A stretch of DNA of 42,815 nt from Pokkaliibacter sp046614695 (GCF_046614695.1 NZ_JBKKHQ010000005.1:1-42815), one strand, 5' to 3'. Numbered from the stretch's first letter, positions 1-8,437 are shown. A program made the numbers and translations. Notes: generated by a model not told the origin, from the sequence alone.

Positions 1-73
1 TCAGCAGTGAAACGCGTCTGCGCCGATGGTAGTGTGGGGTTTCCCCATGTGAGAGTAGGTCATTGCCAGGCAT
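1..73 (+). rRNA. rrf: 5S ribosomal RNA, 3' part (partial)
   Basis: The first 73 bases match the 3' portion of gammaproteobacterial 5S rRNA, from about position 48 of the E. coli molecule to the end. They include the conserved stretches GCGCCGATGGTAGTG and GAGAGTAGG and the terminal GCCAGGCAT. The 5' part, and presumably the 23S and 16S genes, lie upstream of the window. A terminator follows at once, so this is the end of an rrn operon. The exact mature 3' end is uncertain by a few bases. Confidence 0.93.
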
Positions 74-82
74 CCAACACCG

Positions 83-116
83 ACACCCTGATCAGAAATG
101 GTCAGGGTGTTTTTTT
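83..116 (+). terminator. rrn operon terminator
   Basis: A 10-bp stem (ACACCCTGAT with GTCAGGGTGT, one G-T pair) around an 8-nt loop is followed by a run of seven T. It is a classic Rho-independent terminator ten bases after the 5S gene. Confidence 0.93.
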
Positions 117-457
117 ATGCGTGAAAAAAGGCTTGGCCAAGGCCAGTCAAACGCCCCTTATTCCGTACTTTCTGAGCTAGTTATTTCGTTCTCTACTTGT
201 GTTTAGACACTACGACAGCCTAGAAACCTGACATTGGAAAGGTCTTTTTAGTGCAGTTGGTTTATTAATTCAGAGTATTATTTTGACTTCCTGGAATAAA
301 ACTCTGTAGTTATCTATTTTTTAGCAAGAAATTGGTAAGAAAATTCATTTTTTACTTTAGGCGAGAATGGATATGTGAATAATGTTGGGCTGACTTTGCA
401 GGAATTAAGACTGCAAACCATGCCCTACAATCAACATATAAAAAGATGGAGAAGAAC
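117..457. other. intergenic region between rrn and TRAP operon
   Basis: This AT-rich stretch of about 340 bases holds no credible gene. One candidate sigma-70 promoter is TTGACT at 283-288, an 18-bp spacer, then TAGTTA at 307-312; the -10 box is weak. A perfect 7-bp inverted repeat (TTTGCAG, 9-nt spacer, CTGCAAA) lies at 395-417, about 40 bases before the TAXI start, and may be an operator or leader hairpin. Otherwise I see nothing. Confidence 0.5.
395..417. repeat. inverted repeat upstream of TRAP operon
   Basis: TTTGCAG and CTGCAAA form a perfect dyad with a 9-nt centre (GAATTAAGA). It lies in the leader region of the TRAP transporter. Its size and spacing suit a dimeric regulator or a small RNA hairpin, and no regulator gene is adjacent to decide between them. 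Confidence 0.4.
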
Positions 458-1426
458 ATGTCTTTAAAAAAGACCGTTGTTACTGCTCTCGCCGCAGCCA
501 GCCTTAGTGTCGCTGCATCCGTTCAGGCCCAAGAATTTATTACCATCGGTACTGGTGGTGTCACTGGTGTCTACTACCCTACGGGCGGTGCGATTTGTAA
601 GCTGGTAAATAAGGACCGTAAAGAGCACGGTATCCGTTGTTCTGTGGAAAGTACTGGTGGCTCTGCTTACAACATCAACACCATTCGTGCAGGCGAACTG
701 GACTTTGGTGTGGCTCAATCTGATGTACAGTACAACGCCTATGAAGGTAAGGATCAGTTTGTTGATCAGGGGGCTTTCAAAGAGCTGCGTTCGGTCTTCT
801 CTCTCCACCCTGAAGCACTGACTATGGTTGCTCGTGCTGATGCCAATATCAAAAACTTTGATGATATTAAAGGCAAGCGCGTTAATGTTGGTAATCCAGG
901 CTCAGGCTCTCGCAATACCTTTGAAGTGCTGCTTAAAGCATCTGGTATGACCATGGAGGATCTGTCTCTGGCTTCTGAACTGAAACCAGCGGAGCAGGCA
1001 AAAGCGCTTTGTGACAACAAGGTCGATGCCATCGTTTATGTCGTGGGTCACCCTAACGGCTCTATCAAGGAAGCAACTACTGCTTGTGATACCAATCTGG
1101 TGCAAATCTCCGGTCCTGTCGTAGAAAAACTGGTAGCTGATCACTCCTACTACCGTCAGGCCGTGATTCCTGCCTCTATGTACCGTGGTTCTGAAAAAGA
1201 CATCCACACCTTTGGTGTCGCTGCTACTCTGGTAAGTTCTACCAATACTTCTGATGACGTTGTGTATGCGCTGACCAAAGCCGTTTTTGAAAACTTCAAA
1301 GACTTTAAGCGTTTACACCCTGCCTTCGAAACTCTGACTAAAGAAGACATGGTTAAGAGTGGTCTGTCAGCGCCTCTGCATGATGGTGCGGCGAAGTACT
1401 ACAAAGAAGCTGGCCTGATCAAATAA
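458..1426 (+). CDS. TAXI family TRAP transporter solute-binding protein
   Basis: A periplasmic substrate-binding subunit of a tripartite ATP-independent periplasmic (TRAP) importer of the TAXI class, 322 aa from the start chosen here. The ATG at 458 has GGAG six bases upstream, which beats the in-frame ATG at 446. The N-terminus is a signal peptide: basic MSLKK, a hydrophobic core, and a predicted cut after SVQA. The mature protein begins with the TAXI hallmark ITIGTGGVTGVYYPTGG, followed by CSVESTGGS and a GELDFGVAQSD segment, all typical of the family. The permease gene follows 92 bases downstream, after a hairpin terminator. The ligand cannot be read from sequence; characterised TAXI proteins bind acidic amino acids or related organic acids. 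Confidence 0.92.
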   Translation: MSLKKTVVTALAAASLSVAASVQAQEFITIGTGGVTGVYYPTGGAICKLVNKDRKEHGIRCSVESTGGSAYNINTIRAGELDFGVAQSDVQYNAYEGKDQFVDQGAFKELRSVFSLHPEALTMVARADANIKNFDDIKGKRVNVGNPGSGSRNTFEVLLKASGMTMEDLSLASELKPAEQAKALCDNKVDAIVYVVGHPNGSIKEATTACDTNLVQISGPVVEKLVADHSYYRQAVIPASMYRGSEKDIHTFGVAATLVSSTNTSDDVVYALTKAVFENFKDFKRLHPAFETLTKEDMVKSGLSAPLHDGAAKYYKEAGLIK

Positions 1427-1466
1427 TTTCTTGTCTCAGGTAGGCCTGGAAGCATTCAGGCCTCGC

Positions 1467-1490
1467 AAAGCCGCTGCTGAGCGGCTTTTT
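1467..1490 (+). terminator. intercistronic terminator in TRAP operon
   Basis: AAAGCCGCT and AGCGGCTTT form a perfect 9-bp stem around a GCTG loop, ending in five T. It lies between the binding-protein and permease genes. A partial terminator here would give more binding protein than permease, as is common for transporters. Confidence 0.8.
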
Positions 1491-1518
1491 GCGTTTCGTG
1501 TCTTTTTTGGAGTTCGAT

Positions 1519-4086
1519 ATGAGTCACTCTTCCAATGCAGCCCCAGTGGATGCTCAGGACATGGTTGCCCAAGCGGATACCGGAGGCCGTGTGCCTCAGG
1601 GATTAGCTGCCAAACTACTGATAATCATTCCTTTTCTATGGTCTGCGTTTCAGCTGTGGTATGCCTCACCTTTGCCCTTCATGTTTCACTTCGGTGTTCT
1701 GAATGACACTGAGGCGCGAGCTATTCATCTGGCTTTTGCTATCTTCTTGGCCTTTATGGCTTATCCGGCCTTTAAGTCCTCTCCTCGCCATCATGTCCCT
1801 TTGCAGGACTGGGGCATGGCATTACTCGGTGCATTTTCTGCCAGCTACCTGTTCCTCTTCTATGATCAGCTGGCGAATCGTGCTGGCGCGCCAACTGATT
1901 TTGATCTGGTCGCGGCTGTTGTCGGCATGATCTTGCTACTGGAAGCCACGCGACGTGCACTTGGACCGCCTTTGATGGTGGTTGCCCTGGTATTTCTGAT
2001 CTACACCTTTGCTGGCCCTTATATGCCTGATGTTATTGCGCATAAAGGTGCAAGTCTTGCGAAAACCATGTCGCACCAGTGGTTAACCACTGAGGGGGTT
2101 TTTGGTGTAGCGCTTGGGGTATCGACATCCTTTGTGTTCCTGTTTGTGTTATTTGGATCATTTCTGGAGAGAGCAGGAGCCGGTGCATATTTCATTAAGG
2201 TCGCCTTTTCTCTTTTGGGACACATGCGTGGCGGCCCTGCCAAAGCTGCAGTTGTTTCCTCGGGCCTTTCCGGTCTGGTATCCGGCTCCTCTATCGCCAA
2301 TGTGGTGACGACAGGAACTTTTACTATTCCCCTAATGAAGCGGGTGGGCTTTCCAGGAACGAAAGCTGGAGCCATTGAGGTTGCTGCCTCGACTAACGGA
2401 CAGCTGACTCCCCCCATTATGGGAGCTGCCGCGTTTCTAATGGTCGAGTATGTCGGTGTCCCCTACATTGAGGTTATTAAGGCGGCAATCCTGCCAGCAC
2501 TGATTTCCTATATCGCACTGCTTTACATTGTTCACCTTGAAGCGGTGAAGGCCGGTATGGAAGGTCTGCCCCGCCGCAAGCGTTCAGGCTTCCTGCAAAC
2601 ACTGTTCACCTGGGCGACGGTTATCGTCGGCTTTGTGCTTTTCTCTGCCGCGGTTTATTACGGAGTCGGTTGGGTCAAAGTGGTCTTTGGTGCCGCGGCT
2701 TCCTGGATCATTGCACTCCTCTGTCTGGTGACCTATATCGCGCTGCTGGCTTATTCCGCACGCTTCCCTGACGTAACCATGGATGATCCTGAGGTACTTG
2801 AGTTGCCAGAGCCTGGCCCGACGGTAAAAGCGGGCCTGTACTTTTTGATCCCCATCTTTGTGCTGGTCTGGTGTTTGACTGTTGAGCGTTTCTCGCCCGG
2901 TCTGAGTGCATTCTGGGCAACGCTTTTCATGATCTTCATCGTTCTGACGCATCGTCCACTGATGGCTCATTTCCGCAAGGAAGGCAACATCGCGGGAGCG
3001 GTTCGTCAGGGCCTGAATGAAGGTCTGGATGGTATGGTGATCGGTGCGCGCAACATGATCGGTATCGGAGTGGCCACTGCTGCTGCCGGGATCGTGGTTG
3101 GTACGGTAACGCTCACCGGTATTGGCCTGGTGATGACCGACTTTGTCGAGTTCATTTCAGGCGGGAATATTCTGCTGATGTTGGGCTTTACTGCCATCAT
3201 CAGTTTGATTCTCGGTATGGGGCTGCCTACCACAGCAAACTACATTGTGGTATCGACACTGATGGCGCCAGTGATTGTTTCACTGGGGGCGCAGTCCGGT
3301 CTGGTAGTGCCGCTGATCGCGGTGCACCTCTTCGTGTTCTACTTCGGTATTCTTGCGGATGATACGCCGCCAGTAGGTCTTGCGGCGTTTGCCGCAGCGG
3401 CTATTGCCAAGTCAGACCCGATTAAAACGGGTATTCAGGGTTTTACCTACGATATTCGTACGGCGATTCTGCCCTTCATGTTTATCTTCAATACCCAATT
3501 GTTGCTGATCGGTGTTGATACTTGGTATCACCTGGCGCTGACGGTGGTGAGTGCTCTTGCGGCCATGCTGCTATTTGCTGCTGCTACGCAGGGCTTCTGG
3601 TTCGTACGTAACCGCTGGTGGGAAACGCTGGCACTGTTACTGCTTACCTTTACCTTCTTCCGTCCAGGCTTCTGGTGGGATCGTGTGTATCCGCCTACGG
3701 CTGAGCTACCGGTGGCTGAACTTAATCAGACCATTATGGGCCTCCCGCAGGGCGAGGATCTGCACCTGCTGGTAGAAGGGGATACTCTCGAAGGTGACCA
3801 TGTCTCCAAAATCGTCAAACTGCCGATGGATCAGTCGCAGCCTGATGCTGATGGACGTTTGGCTGCCGCTGGTCTCACATTGACACAGAACGACGGTAAA
3901 GTTTTAGTCGATATGGTCGATTTTGGTAGTGTGGCTCAGGAACAGGGTATCGACTTTGACTGGGAAGTGAAGGGGATTGAAATGACTCTGGATCGTCCGG
4001 CTAAAGAGTGGGTATTCCTGCCTGCAACCCTGCTGATGGTTCTTCTGGGCATGTACCAGATCAGACGTCGTCGCCGGGAGTCCTGA
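1519..4086 (+). CDS. TRAP transporter fused permease (DctQM type, DUF3394 C-terminus)
   Basis: The membrane component of the TAXI-TRAP system, 855 aa, in which the small (4 TM) and large (about 12 TM) subunits are one polypeptide, as usual for TAXI systems. The ATG at 1519 has GGAG seven bases upstream; the longer frame beginning at TTG 1489 overlaps the preceding terminator and is unlikely. Hydrophobic segments run almost throughout. Family signatures include the SGSSIANVVTTGTFTIPLM region, TNGQLTPPIMGAAAF, LGMGLPTTANYIV and ADDTPPVGLAAFAAAAIA. The last ~190 residues (from about WWETLALLLLTFTFFRPGFWW) match the DUF3394-type extension. It ends with a hydrophobic helix and a basic RRRRR tail, probably cytoplasmic. 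Driving force is expected to be an Na+ or H+ gradient. Confidence 0.93.
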   Translation: MSHSSNAAPVDAQDMVAQADTGGRVPQGLAAKLLIIIPFLWSAFQLWYASPLPFMFHFGVLNDTEARAIHLAFAIFLAFMAYPAFKSSPRHHVPLQDWGMALLGAFSASYLFLFYDQLANRAGAPTDFDLVAAVVGMILLLEATRRALGPPLMVVALVFLIYTFAGPYMPDVIAHKGASLAKTMSHQWLTTEGVFGVALGVSTSFVFLFVLFGSFLERAGAGAYFIKVAFSLLGHMRGGPAKAAVVSSGLSGLVSGSSIANVVTTGTFTIPLMKRVGFPGTKAGAIEVAASTNGQLTPPIMGAAAFLMVEYVGVPYIEVIKAAILPALISYIALLYIVHLEAVKAGMEGLPRRKRSGFLQTLFTWATVIVGFVLFSAAVYYGVGWVKVVFGAAASWIIALLCLVTYIALLAYSARFPDVTMDDPEVLELPEPGPTVKAGLYFLIPIFVLVWCLTVERFSPGLSAFWATLFMIFIVLTHRPLMAHFRKEGNIAGAVRQGLNEGLDGMVIGARNMIGIGVATAAAGIVVGTVTLTGIGLVMTDFVEFISGGNILLMLGFTAIISLILGMGLPTTANYIVVSTLMAPVIVSLGAQSGLVVPLIAVHLFVFYFGILADDTPPVGLAAFAAAAIAKSDPIKTGIQGFTYDIRTAILPFMFIFNTQLLLIGVDTWYHLALTVVSALAAMLLFAAATQGFWFVRNRWWETLALLLLTFTFFRPGFWWDRVYPPTAELPVAELNQTIMGLPQGEDLHLLVEGDTLEGDHVSKIVKLPMDQSQPDADGRLAAAGLTLTQNDGKVLVDMVDFGSVAQEQGIDFDWEVKGIEMTLDRPAKEWVFLPATLLMVLLGMYQIRRRRRES

Positions 4087-4116
4087 GTCAGGCGATTGCT
4101 CTGATGCCGCCATTTT

Positions 4117-4138
4117 GTCACGGGATATTTCCCGTGAC
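4117..4138. repeat. perfect 22-bp inverted repeat
   Basis: GTCACGGGA and TCCCGTGAC form a perfect 9-bp dyad with a TATT centre, 30 bases after the permease stop. There is no T run after it on the plus strand, but four T precede it, so it could be a weak terminator read from the minus strand, an mRNA 3' stabiliser or an operator for the next gene. Confidence 0.6.
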
Positions 4139-4202
4139 TGGCACCTGCCAATAAATGCGCGCATACTGCGATCATCATTCATTAACTTTGAGGAGGACGC
4201 TT

Positions 4203-4415
4203 ATGGATCTTGGTTCAGTTTCCGGTTCCCTTGGCAACCTCAGTTACAATGACACTTTGGGTGTCAAAGTTGCCGCGATGGCACAGGACCAACAAAAGGC
4301 TAATGGCGCTCAGGCGCTGAAGCTTATTGAGGAAAGCACCGTCGGTAGCGGCCCTCAGCAAGCCAAGCCTGATCCTGACAGTCGTCTCGGCCTGAATGTT
4401 GACGTTTCCGTCTGA
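4203..4415 (+). CDS. YjfB-like putative motility protein
   Basis: A 70-aa protein. The ATG at 4203 follows GAGGAGGA, a strong ribosome-binding site, which decides the start over an in-frame ATG at 4155. The sequence, with VSGSLGNLSYNDTLGVKVAAMAQDQQKANG then ALKLIEES and a C-terminal GLNVDVSV read in short parts, resembles the small YjfB family (putative motility protein). The function is not known. It has no signal peptide or membrane segment. It stands alone between the TRAP operon and hemE and has its own terminator. An octamer GCCAATAA at 4146-4153 is close to the -10 of flagellar sigma-28 promoters (GCCGATAA), but no matching -35 is present. Confidence 0.72.
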   Translation: MDLGSVSGSLGNLSYNDTLGVKVAAMAQDQQKANGAQALKLIEESTVGSGPQQAKPDPDSRLGLNVDVSV

Positions 4416-4430
4416 TCCCCGGGGATCGCT

Positions 4431-4458
4431 AAAAAGCCAGCTTTATGCTGGCTTTTTT
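4431..4458 (+). terminator. terminator after yjfB-like gene
   Basis: AAAAAGCCAGC and GCTGGCTTTTT form an 11-bp stem around TTTAT, with six T at the end. It is 15 bases after the stop. The A-rich 5' side makes it potentially bidirectional. Confidence 0.9.
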
Positions 4459-4574
4459 ATTTTTTGGCCTGGTCAATTGTCCGCAAACAAAGACGTTGGT
4501 GAGCGGGGAAGGTACAATTCCGTTTTCCATTTTGAGAGAAGTGCTTGTCGCTTCACTGCAACCAGGCTCAGGTT

Positions 4575-5639
4575 ATGGCAGAACTGAAAAACGATCGTTT
4601 CTTGCGCGCGCTGGCTCGTCAGCCCGTTGATTGCACTCCCGTATGGATGATGCGTCAGGCAGGGCGCTACCTGCCCGAATACCGGGCGACTCGTGCTCAG
4701 GCTGGTGACTTTCTGAGTCTTTGTAAAAATGCCGATTTTGCCTGCGAGGTAACCTTGCAGCCACTGGAGCGGTTTGATCTGGATGCCGCGATTTTATTCT
4801 CCGATATTCTGACGATTCCTGACGCCATGGGGCTGGGTCTCTACTTTGAGGCAGGTGAAGGTCCCAAGTTTCGAAAAGTGCTCCGTACCGAGCAGGATGT
4901 GGCAGCGTTGCCTGTGCCTAAAGCTGCCAGTGATCTTGGCTACGTCATGAAGTGCGTCAGTACTATTCGCGGTGCTCTTAATGGTCGAGTGCCGCTCATT
5001 GGTTTTTCTGGCAGCCCATGGACGCTGGCAACCTATATGGTTGAGGGCGGCTCCAGCAAAGATTTCCGCCATATCAAGGCGATGATGTATGACACCCCTG
5101 AGGTAATGCATGCCCTGTTGGAGAAGCTGGCGTTGTCAGTGACGGATTATCTGAATGAGCAGATTCGCTGTGGGGCGCAGGCAGTACAGATTTTTGATAC
5201 CTGGGGTGGCAGCCTGAGTGATCGGGCCTATCAGGAGTTCTCTCTGGCCTACATGAACAAGATCGTAGCAGGGCTGATTCGTGAAAATGAAGGCCGTAAA
5301 GTTCCGGTTATTCTCTTCACCAAAAATGGTGGACAGTGGCTTGAGTCAATGGCCGAAACCGGGTGCGATGCGCTGGGGCTGGACTGGACCACGGATATTG
5401 GACAAGCCAGAGGTCGTGTTGGCCATCAGGTAGCGCTTCAGGGAAATATGGACCCGTGTGTACTGTATGCCGGAGCAGACCGAATTCGTGCGGAGGTGGC
5501 GACTATTCTTGAGTCCTTTGGTGCTCATCCGGGACAAGTTTTTAATTTGGGCCACGGAATACATCAGTTTGTTGAGCCTGAAAAGGCCAAGGTGTTCGTG
5601 GATGCCGTTCATGAATTGAGTGTACCCTATCACCGTTAA
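4575..5639 (+). CDS. hemE: uroporphyrinogen decarboxylase
   Basis: Decarboxylates the four acetate side chains of uroporphyrinogen III to give coproporphyrinogen III in haem synthesis; a cytoplasmic enzyme. The 354-aa length fits the family. The N-terminal signature PVWMMRQAGRYLPEYR contains the substrate-binding arginines. Also visible are the LFSDILTIPDAMGLGLYFEAGEGP segment, GFSGSPWTLATYMVEGG, FDTWGG and the C-terminal FNLGHGIHQ. I chose ATG 4575 (MAELKNDRFL), because homologues begin here; an upstream ATG at 4545 would add ten residues of no similarity. The SD is weak. A -10-like TACAAT at 4513-4518 lacks a clear -35. The SDR gene follows after 32 bases, probably in the same transcript. 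Confidence 0.96.
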   Translation: MAELKNDRFLRALARQPVDCTPVWMMRQAGRYLPEYRATRAQAGDFLSLCKNADFACEVTLQPLERFDLDAAILFSDILTIPDAMGLGLYFEAGEGPKFRKVLRTEQDVAALPVPKAASDLGYVMKCVSTIRGALNGRVPLIGFSGSPWTLATYMVEGGSSKDFRHIKAMMYDTPEVMHALLEKLALSVTDYLNEQIRCGAQAVQIFDTWGGSLSDRAYQEFSLAYMNKIVAGLIRENEGRKVPVILFTKNGGQWLESMAETGCDALGLDWTTDIGQARGRVGHQVALQGNMDPCVLYAGADRIRAEVATILESFGAHPGQVFNLGHGIHQFVEPEKAKVFVDAVHELSVPYHR

Positions 5640-5671
5640 CCATTGGTGATAGCGATAATAAGGAGACGGCA

Positions 5672-6451
5672 GTGGATACCGGATTACAAGGCAAGCAGGC
5701 ACTCGTTTGTGCTGCCAGTAAGGGGCTAGGAAAGGCCTGCGCACAAGCGTTGGCGGCAGAAGGGGTGAACCTCACTCTGGTGGCGCGCACTCCTGGCCCG
5801 CTAAGCGAAACAGCGCAAGAAATTCGCGAGCGTTATGGTGTTGAGGTCCGTGAGGTTGCTATTGATATCACAACGCCGGAAGGTGTTGATGCTGCAATCA
5901 GTGCCTTTCCTGCCATTGATATTCTGGTAACCAATGCCGGCGGTCCTCCGCCTGGTGATTTTCGTGACTGGGATCGTGAAGCCTGGCACAAGGCGGTCGA
6001 TGCCAACATGCTCACACCTATTGAGCTAATGAAACGTGCTGTGGATGGGATGATTGAGCGTGGCTTTGGCCGTATCGTGAATATCACTTCCGGTGCTGTT
6101 AAAGCTCCTATTGCGGTATTGGGGCTGTCTAATGGCGCACGTTCAGGATTGACTGGCTTTGTTGCAGGTCTGGCGCGGGAGACGGTCGCACATAACGTGA
6201 CGATTAATAATCTGCTGCCGGGGCCTTTCGAGACAGATCGTCTGGAGCAGGTATTCAAGGGCGAGGCCAAGCGTCGAAATATTTCGCCTGAAGAGGCGCG
6301 TGAACAGCGCCGTAATAATCATCCGGCGAAGCGCTTTGGCCAGCCAGAAGAGTTTGGCTCTGCCTGCGTGTTTTTGTGCAGTGCGCATTCCGGTTTTATT
6401 ACCGGCCAGAATCTGCTGCTCGATGGTGGAGCCTATCCGGGTACATTCTGA
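5672..6451 (+). CDS. SDR-family oxidoreductase, atypical FabG-like
   Basis: A 259-aa Rossmann-fold protein of the short-chain dehydrogenase/reductase superfamily. The GTG start at 5672 is preceded by AGGAG. Visible motifs are an altered glycine motif AASKGLG near residue 14, an ITTP segment, the NAGG motif in ILVTNAGGPPPG, the active-site serine in ITSG (S140) and a C-terminal FITGQNLLLDGG typical of FabG-like proteins. The usual Tyr-x3-Lys pair is missing: the positions 13 and 17 after S140 are Ser153 and Arg157 (in LGLSNGARSG). This matches a known atypical 'BKR-like' SDR subgroup rather than a true 3-oxoacyl-ACP reductase. The substrate is unknown. It lies between hemE and a terminator. 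Confidence 0.85.
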   Translation: MDTGLQGKQALVCAASKGLGKACAQALAAEGVNLTLVARTPGPLSETAQEIRERYGVEVREVAIDITTPEGVDAAISAFPAIDILVTNAGGPPPGDFRDWDREAWHKAVDANMLTPIELMKRAVDGMIERGFGRIVNITSGAVKAPIAVLGLSNGARSGLTGFVAGLARETVAHNVTINNLLPGPFETDRLEQVFKGEAKRRNISPEEAREQRRNNHPAKRFGQPEEFGSACVFLCSAHSGFITGQNLLLDGGAYPGTF

Positions 6452-6490
6452 CGCCTGGTGCGCTGAGTTTGGATTATCACTCATCCCCGA

Positions 6491-6515
6491 AAGGCAGCCT
6501 AGCTGCCTTTTCTTC
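6491..6515 (+). terminator. terminator after SDR gene
   Basis: AAGGCAGC and GCTGCCTT make an 8-bp stem around CTA, followed by TTTTCTT. It separates hemE-SDR from radA. Confidence 0.85.
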
Positions 6516-6544
6516 ATTTTCTGACCGAGAGTAGGGTAACAAGC

Positions 6545-7912
6545 ATGGCCAAGCAGAAAGTCGCTTACGTCTGCAGTGAGTGCGGAGAAGATTTCAGCAA
6601 GTGGCAAGGCCAATGCAGTAATTGTGGTCAGTGGAATACCCTGAGTGAAGTACGGCTTGGTGCTGTCAATAAACGCACAGCGACCAGCGGTGGCTATGCT
6701 GGCGCGGCAGGAGAGCAAGCCAAAGTTATTGATTTGGCAGAAGTTTCTCTGGCAGAGACGCCCCGCTTTAGTGCAGGCATTGGTGAGTTTGATCGGGTGC
6801 TTGGTGGCGGTATGGTACCGGGCTCGGCCATCCTGATTGGCGGGCATCCGGGGGCGGGGAAAAGTACGCTGTTATTGCAGACGCTGTGTCAGCTCGCCCA
6901 GCAAATGCCTGCCTTATACGTCACCGGCGAAGAGTCGCTGCAGCAAGTTGCGATGCGGGCCAAGCGTCTGGGATTGCCTGCTCAGGGGCTTAAAATGCTG
7001 GCAGAGACCAGTGTCGAGCGGATCATGGATTTCGCACGCGAGCTGAAGCCGAAGATTCTCGTCGTTGACTCGATTCAGGTTGTGCATACCGAGCTCATTG
7101 AGTCTGCTCCGGGTGGTGTTAGTCAGGTGCGTGAATGTGCCGCTATGCTCACACGTTTTGCCAAACAAACGGGCACTGTTTTGTTGTTGGTCGGCCATGT
7201 CACCAAAGACGGAACGCTGGCCGGACCGAAGGTACTGGAGCACATGATTGATGCTTCGCTGCTGCTGGAAGGGGATCACGACAGCCGTTTTCGTACGCTT
7301 CGAGGCATCAAGAACCGCTTTGGCGCAGTCAATGAACTGGGTGTGTTTGCCATGATGGAGCAGGGGCTCAAAGAGGTGAAAAACCCGAGCTCTATTTTCC
7401 TGCAACGCACAGAACAAGCGTCGCCGGGTTCGCTGGTTATGGTGGTCTGGGAGGGGACGCGGCCTTTGCTGGTTGAGATTCAGGCCTTGGTTGATGAGAG
7501 CCATCTTTCTGCCCCCAAGCGTGTTGCTGTTGGTCTTGAACAGAATCGTCTGGCGATGCTGCTGGCAGTATTACACCGTCACGGTGGCTTGCACTGTGGG
7601 GATCAGGATGTCTTCGCCAATGTGGTTGGCGGGGTGCGTGTCACTGAAACCAGTGCGGATCTGGCATTGCTGTTGGCGATTGTTTCTTCTTTCAGGGATC
7701 AGGCTCTACCACAGGATTTGGTCGTCTTTGGCGAAGTAGGCTTGTCGGGGGAGATTCGTCCTGTTCCGAGTGGACAAGAGCGTATTCGTGAGGCGGGAAA
7801 GCATGGCTTTAAAAGAGCCATCGTTCCTGCAGCTAATGTCCCTAAAGGCGGTATTGAAGGCATGGAACTGGTGCCGGTTCGCTTCCTGAGTGAGGCATTG
7901 GCGGCGCTGTAG
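6545..7912 (+). CDS. radA: DNA repair protein RadA
   Basis: A RecA-related ATPase that promotes branch migration during recombinational repair. The 455-aa protein has the full family architecture. An N-terminal zinc ribbon has Cys10, Cys13, Cys24 and Cys27 (CSEC and CSNC). The Walker A motif GGHPGAGKST is near residues 98-107. The RadA-specific KNRFG motif is near 255, and a Lon-protease-like C-terminal domain includes DVFANVVGGVRV and VVFGEVGLSGEIRPV. ATG 6545 is preceded by AGGGTAACAAGC. It stands alone between two terminators. Confidence 0.97.
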   Translation: MAKQKVAYVCSECGEDFSKWQGQCSNCGQWNTLSEVRLGAVNKRTATSGGYAGAAGEQAKVIDLAEVSLAETPRFSAGIGEFDRVLGGGMVPGSAILIGGHPGAGKSTLLLQTLCQLAQQMPALYVTGEESLQQVAMRAKRLGLPAQGLKMLAETSVERIMDFARELKPKILVVDSIQVVHTELIESAPGGVSQVRECAAMLTRFAKQTGTVLLLVGHVTKDGTLAGPKVLEHMIDASLLLEGDHDSRFRTLRGIKNRFGAVNELGVFAMMEQGLKEVKNPSSIFLQRTEQASPGSLVMVVWEGTRPLLVEIQALVDESHLSAPKRVAVGLEQNRLAMLLAVLHRHGGLHCGDQDVFANVVGGVRVTETSADLALLLAIVSSFRDQALPQDLVVFGEVGLSGEIRPVPSGQERIREAGKHGFKRAIVPAANVPKGGIEGMELVPVRFLSEALAAL

Positions 7913-7939
7913 TGGCGGGGAGCGATCAGGGTCAGTGAG

Positions 7940-7972
7940 AGGCATCGCAGGTTTGAGCTGCGGTGCCTTTTT
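7940..7972 (+). terminator. terminator after radA
   Basis: AGGCATCGCAG and CTGCGGTGCCT form an 11-bp stem (one T-G pair) with a 7-nt loop and a run of T. It also separates radA from the convergent pilZ gene. Confidence 0.88.
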
Positions 7973-7991
7973 GCTTTATGCGCTCATGAGT

Positions 7992-8360
7992 CTACTTATT
8001 GGTTTCCAGTAACTGAGCAAGCTCTCGCTCTACCAGCAAGGGTTCTCCAAGATTCAACTCCAGCAAACGGCGCAGATGGGCAAGGCTTTCCACTTCGATA
8101 TTCCTAATCTGGCAACCCAGCAAGCCTTCTTCAGCGTGAACCACTGAGACAGGAAGACGGATTTTTACGTCCGATGACAGGGGTAAAACAATATTGGCCG
8201 CTTCTCCGAGAAGAGGGGTCATTTCCTCGGGTTGCTGCAATAGCACGCCATGCAGGGAAATATCGAGAATCAGCGCCTGGAAGCGGTCTGCTGATGTGGT
8301 GAGTTCTGCCATGACATCCATCGGCAGGCGGGTGAAGCGTCGTCGATTGTGGTGTTCCAT
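7992..8360 (-). CDS. PilZ domain protein
   Basis: A small cytoplasmic protein (122 aa) that is essentially one PilZ domain, the module that binds cyclic di-GMP. The ligand motifs are present: NRRRFTR near the N-terminus (RxxxR type) and DISLHG (D/NxSxxG) about 30 residues later, then a beta-barrel pattern through LPLSSDVKIRLPVSVVHAEE in pieces. I prefer the ATG at 8360 (MEHHNRRR) because AGAGAGG lies just upstream, though spacing is short. An ATG at 8378 would add six residues. It is the minus-strand neighbour of ettA, read downstream of the ettA terminator, so it probably has its own promoter between 8361 and 8437. A target system is not adjacent. Confidence 0.87.
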   Translation of the reverse strand: MEHHNRRRFTRLPMDVMAELTTSADRFQALILDISLHGVLLQQPEEMTPLLGEAANIVLPLSSDVKIRLPVSVVHAEEGLLGCQIRNIEVESLAHLRRLLELNLGEPLLVERELAQLLETNK

Positions 8361-8437
8361 GATGCCTCTCTTTGCCATCGCCAGAGATCACCTGGCTGCG
8401 GGTCGACTTTTGTTTTTAGTGTAGAGGTTTCGTCAAT

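Noticed and set aside
386..402. Possible sigma-54 promoter (TTGGGCTGACTTTGCA) before the TAXI gene
   Set aside because: The GG to GC distance is nine bases, one short of the spacing that sigma-54 needs, and the rest of the -24 box matches poorly.
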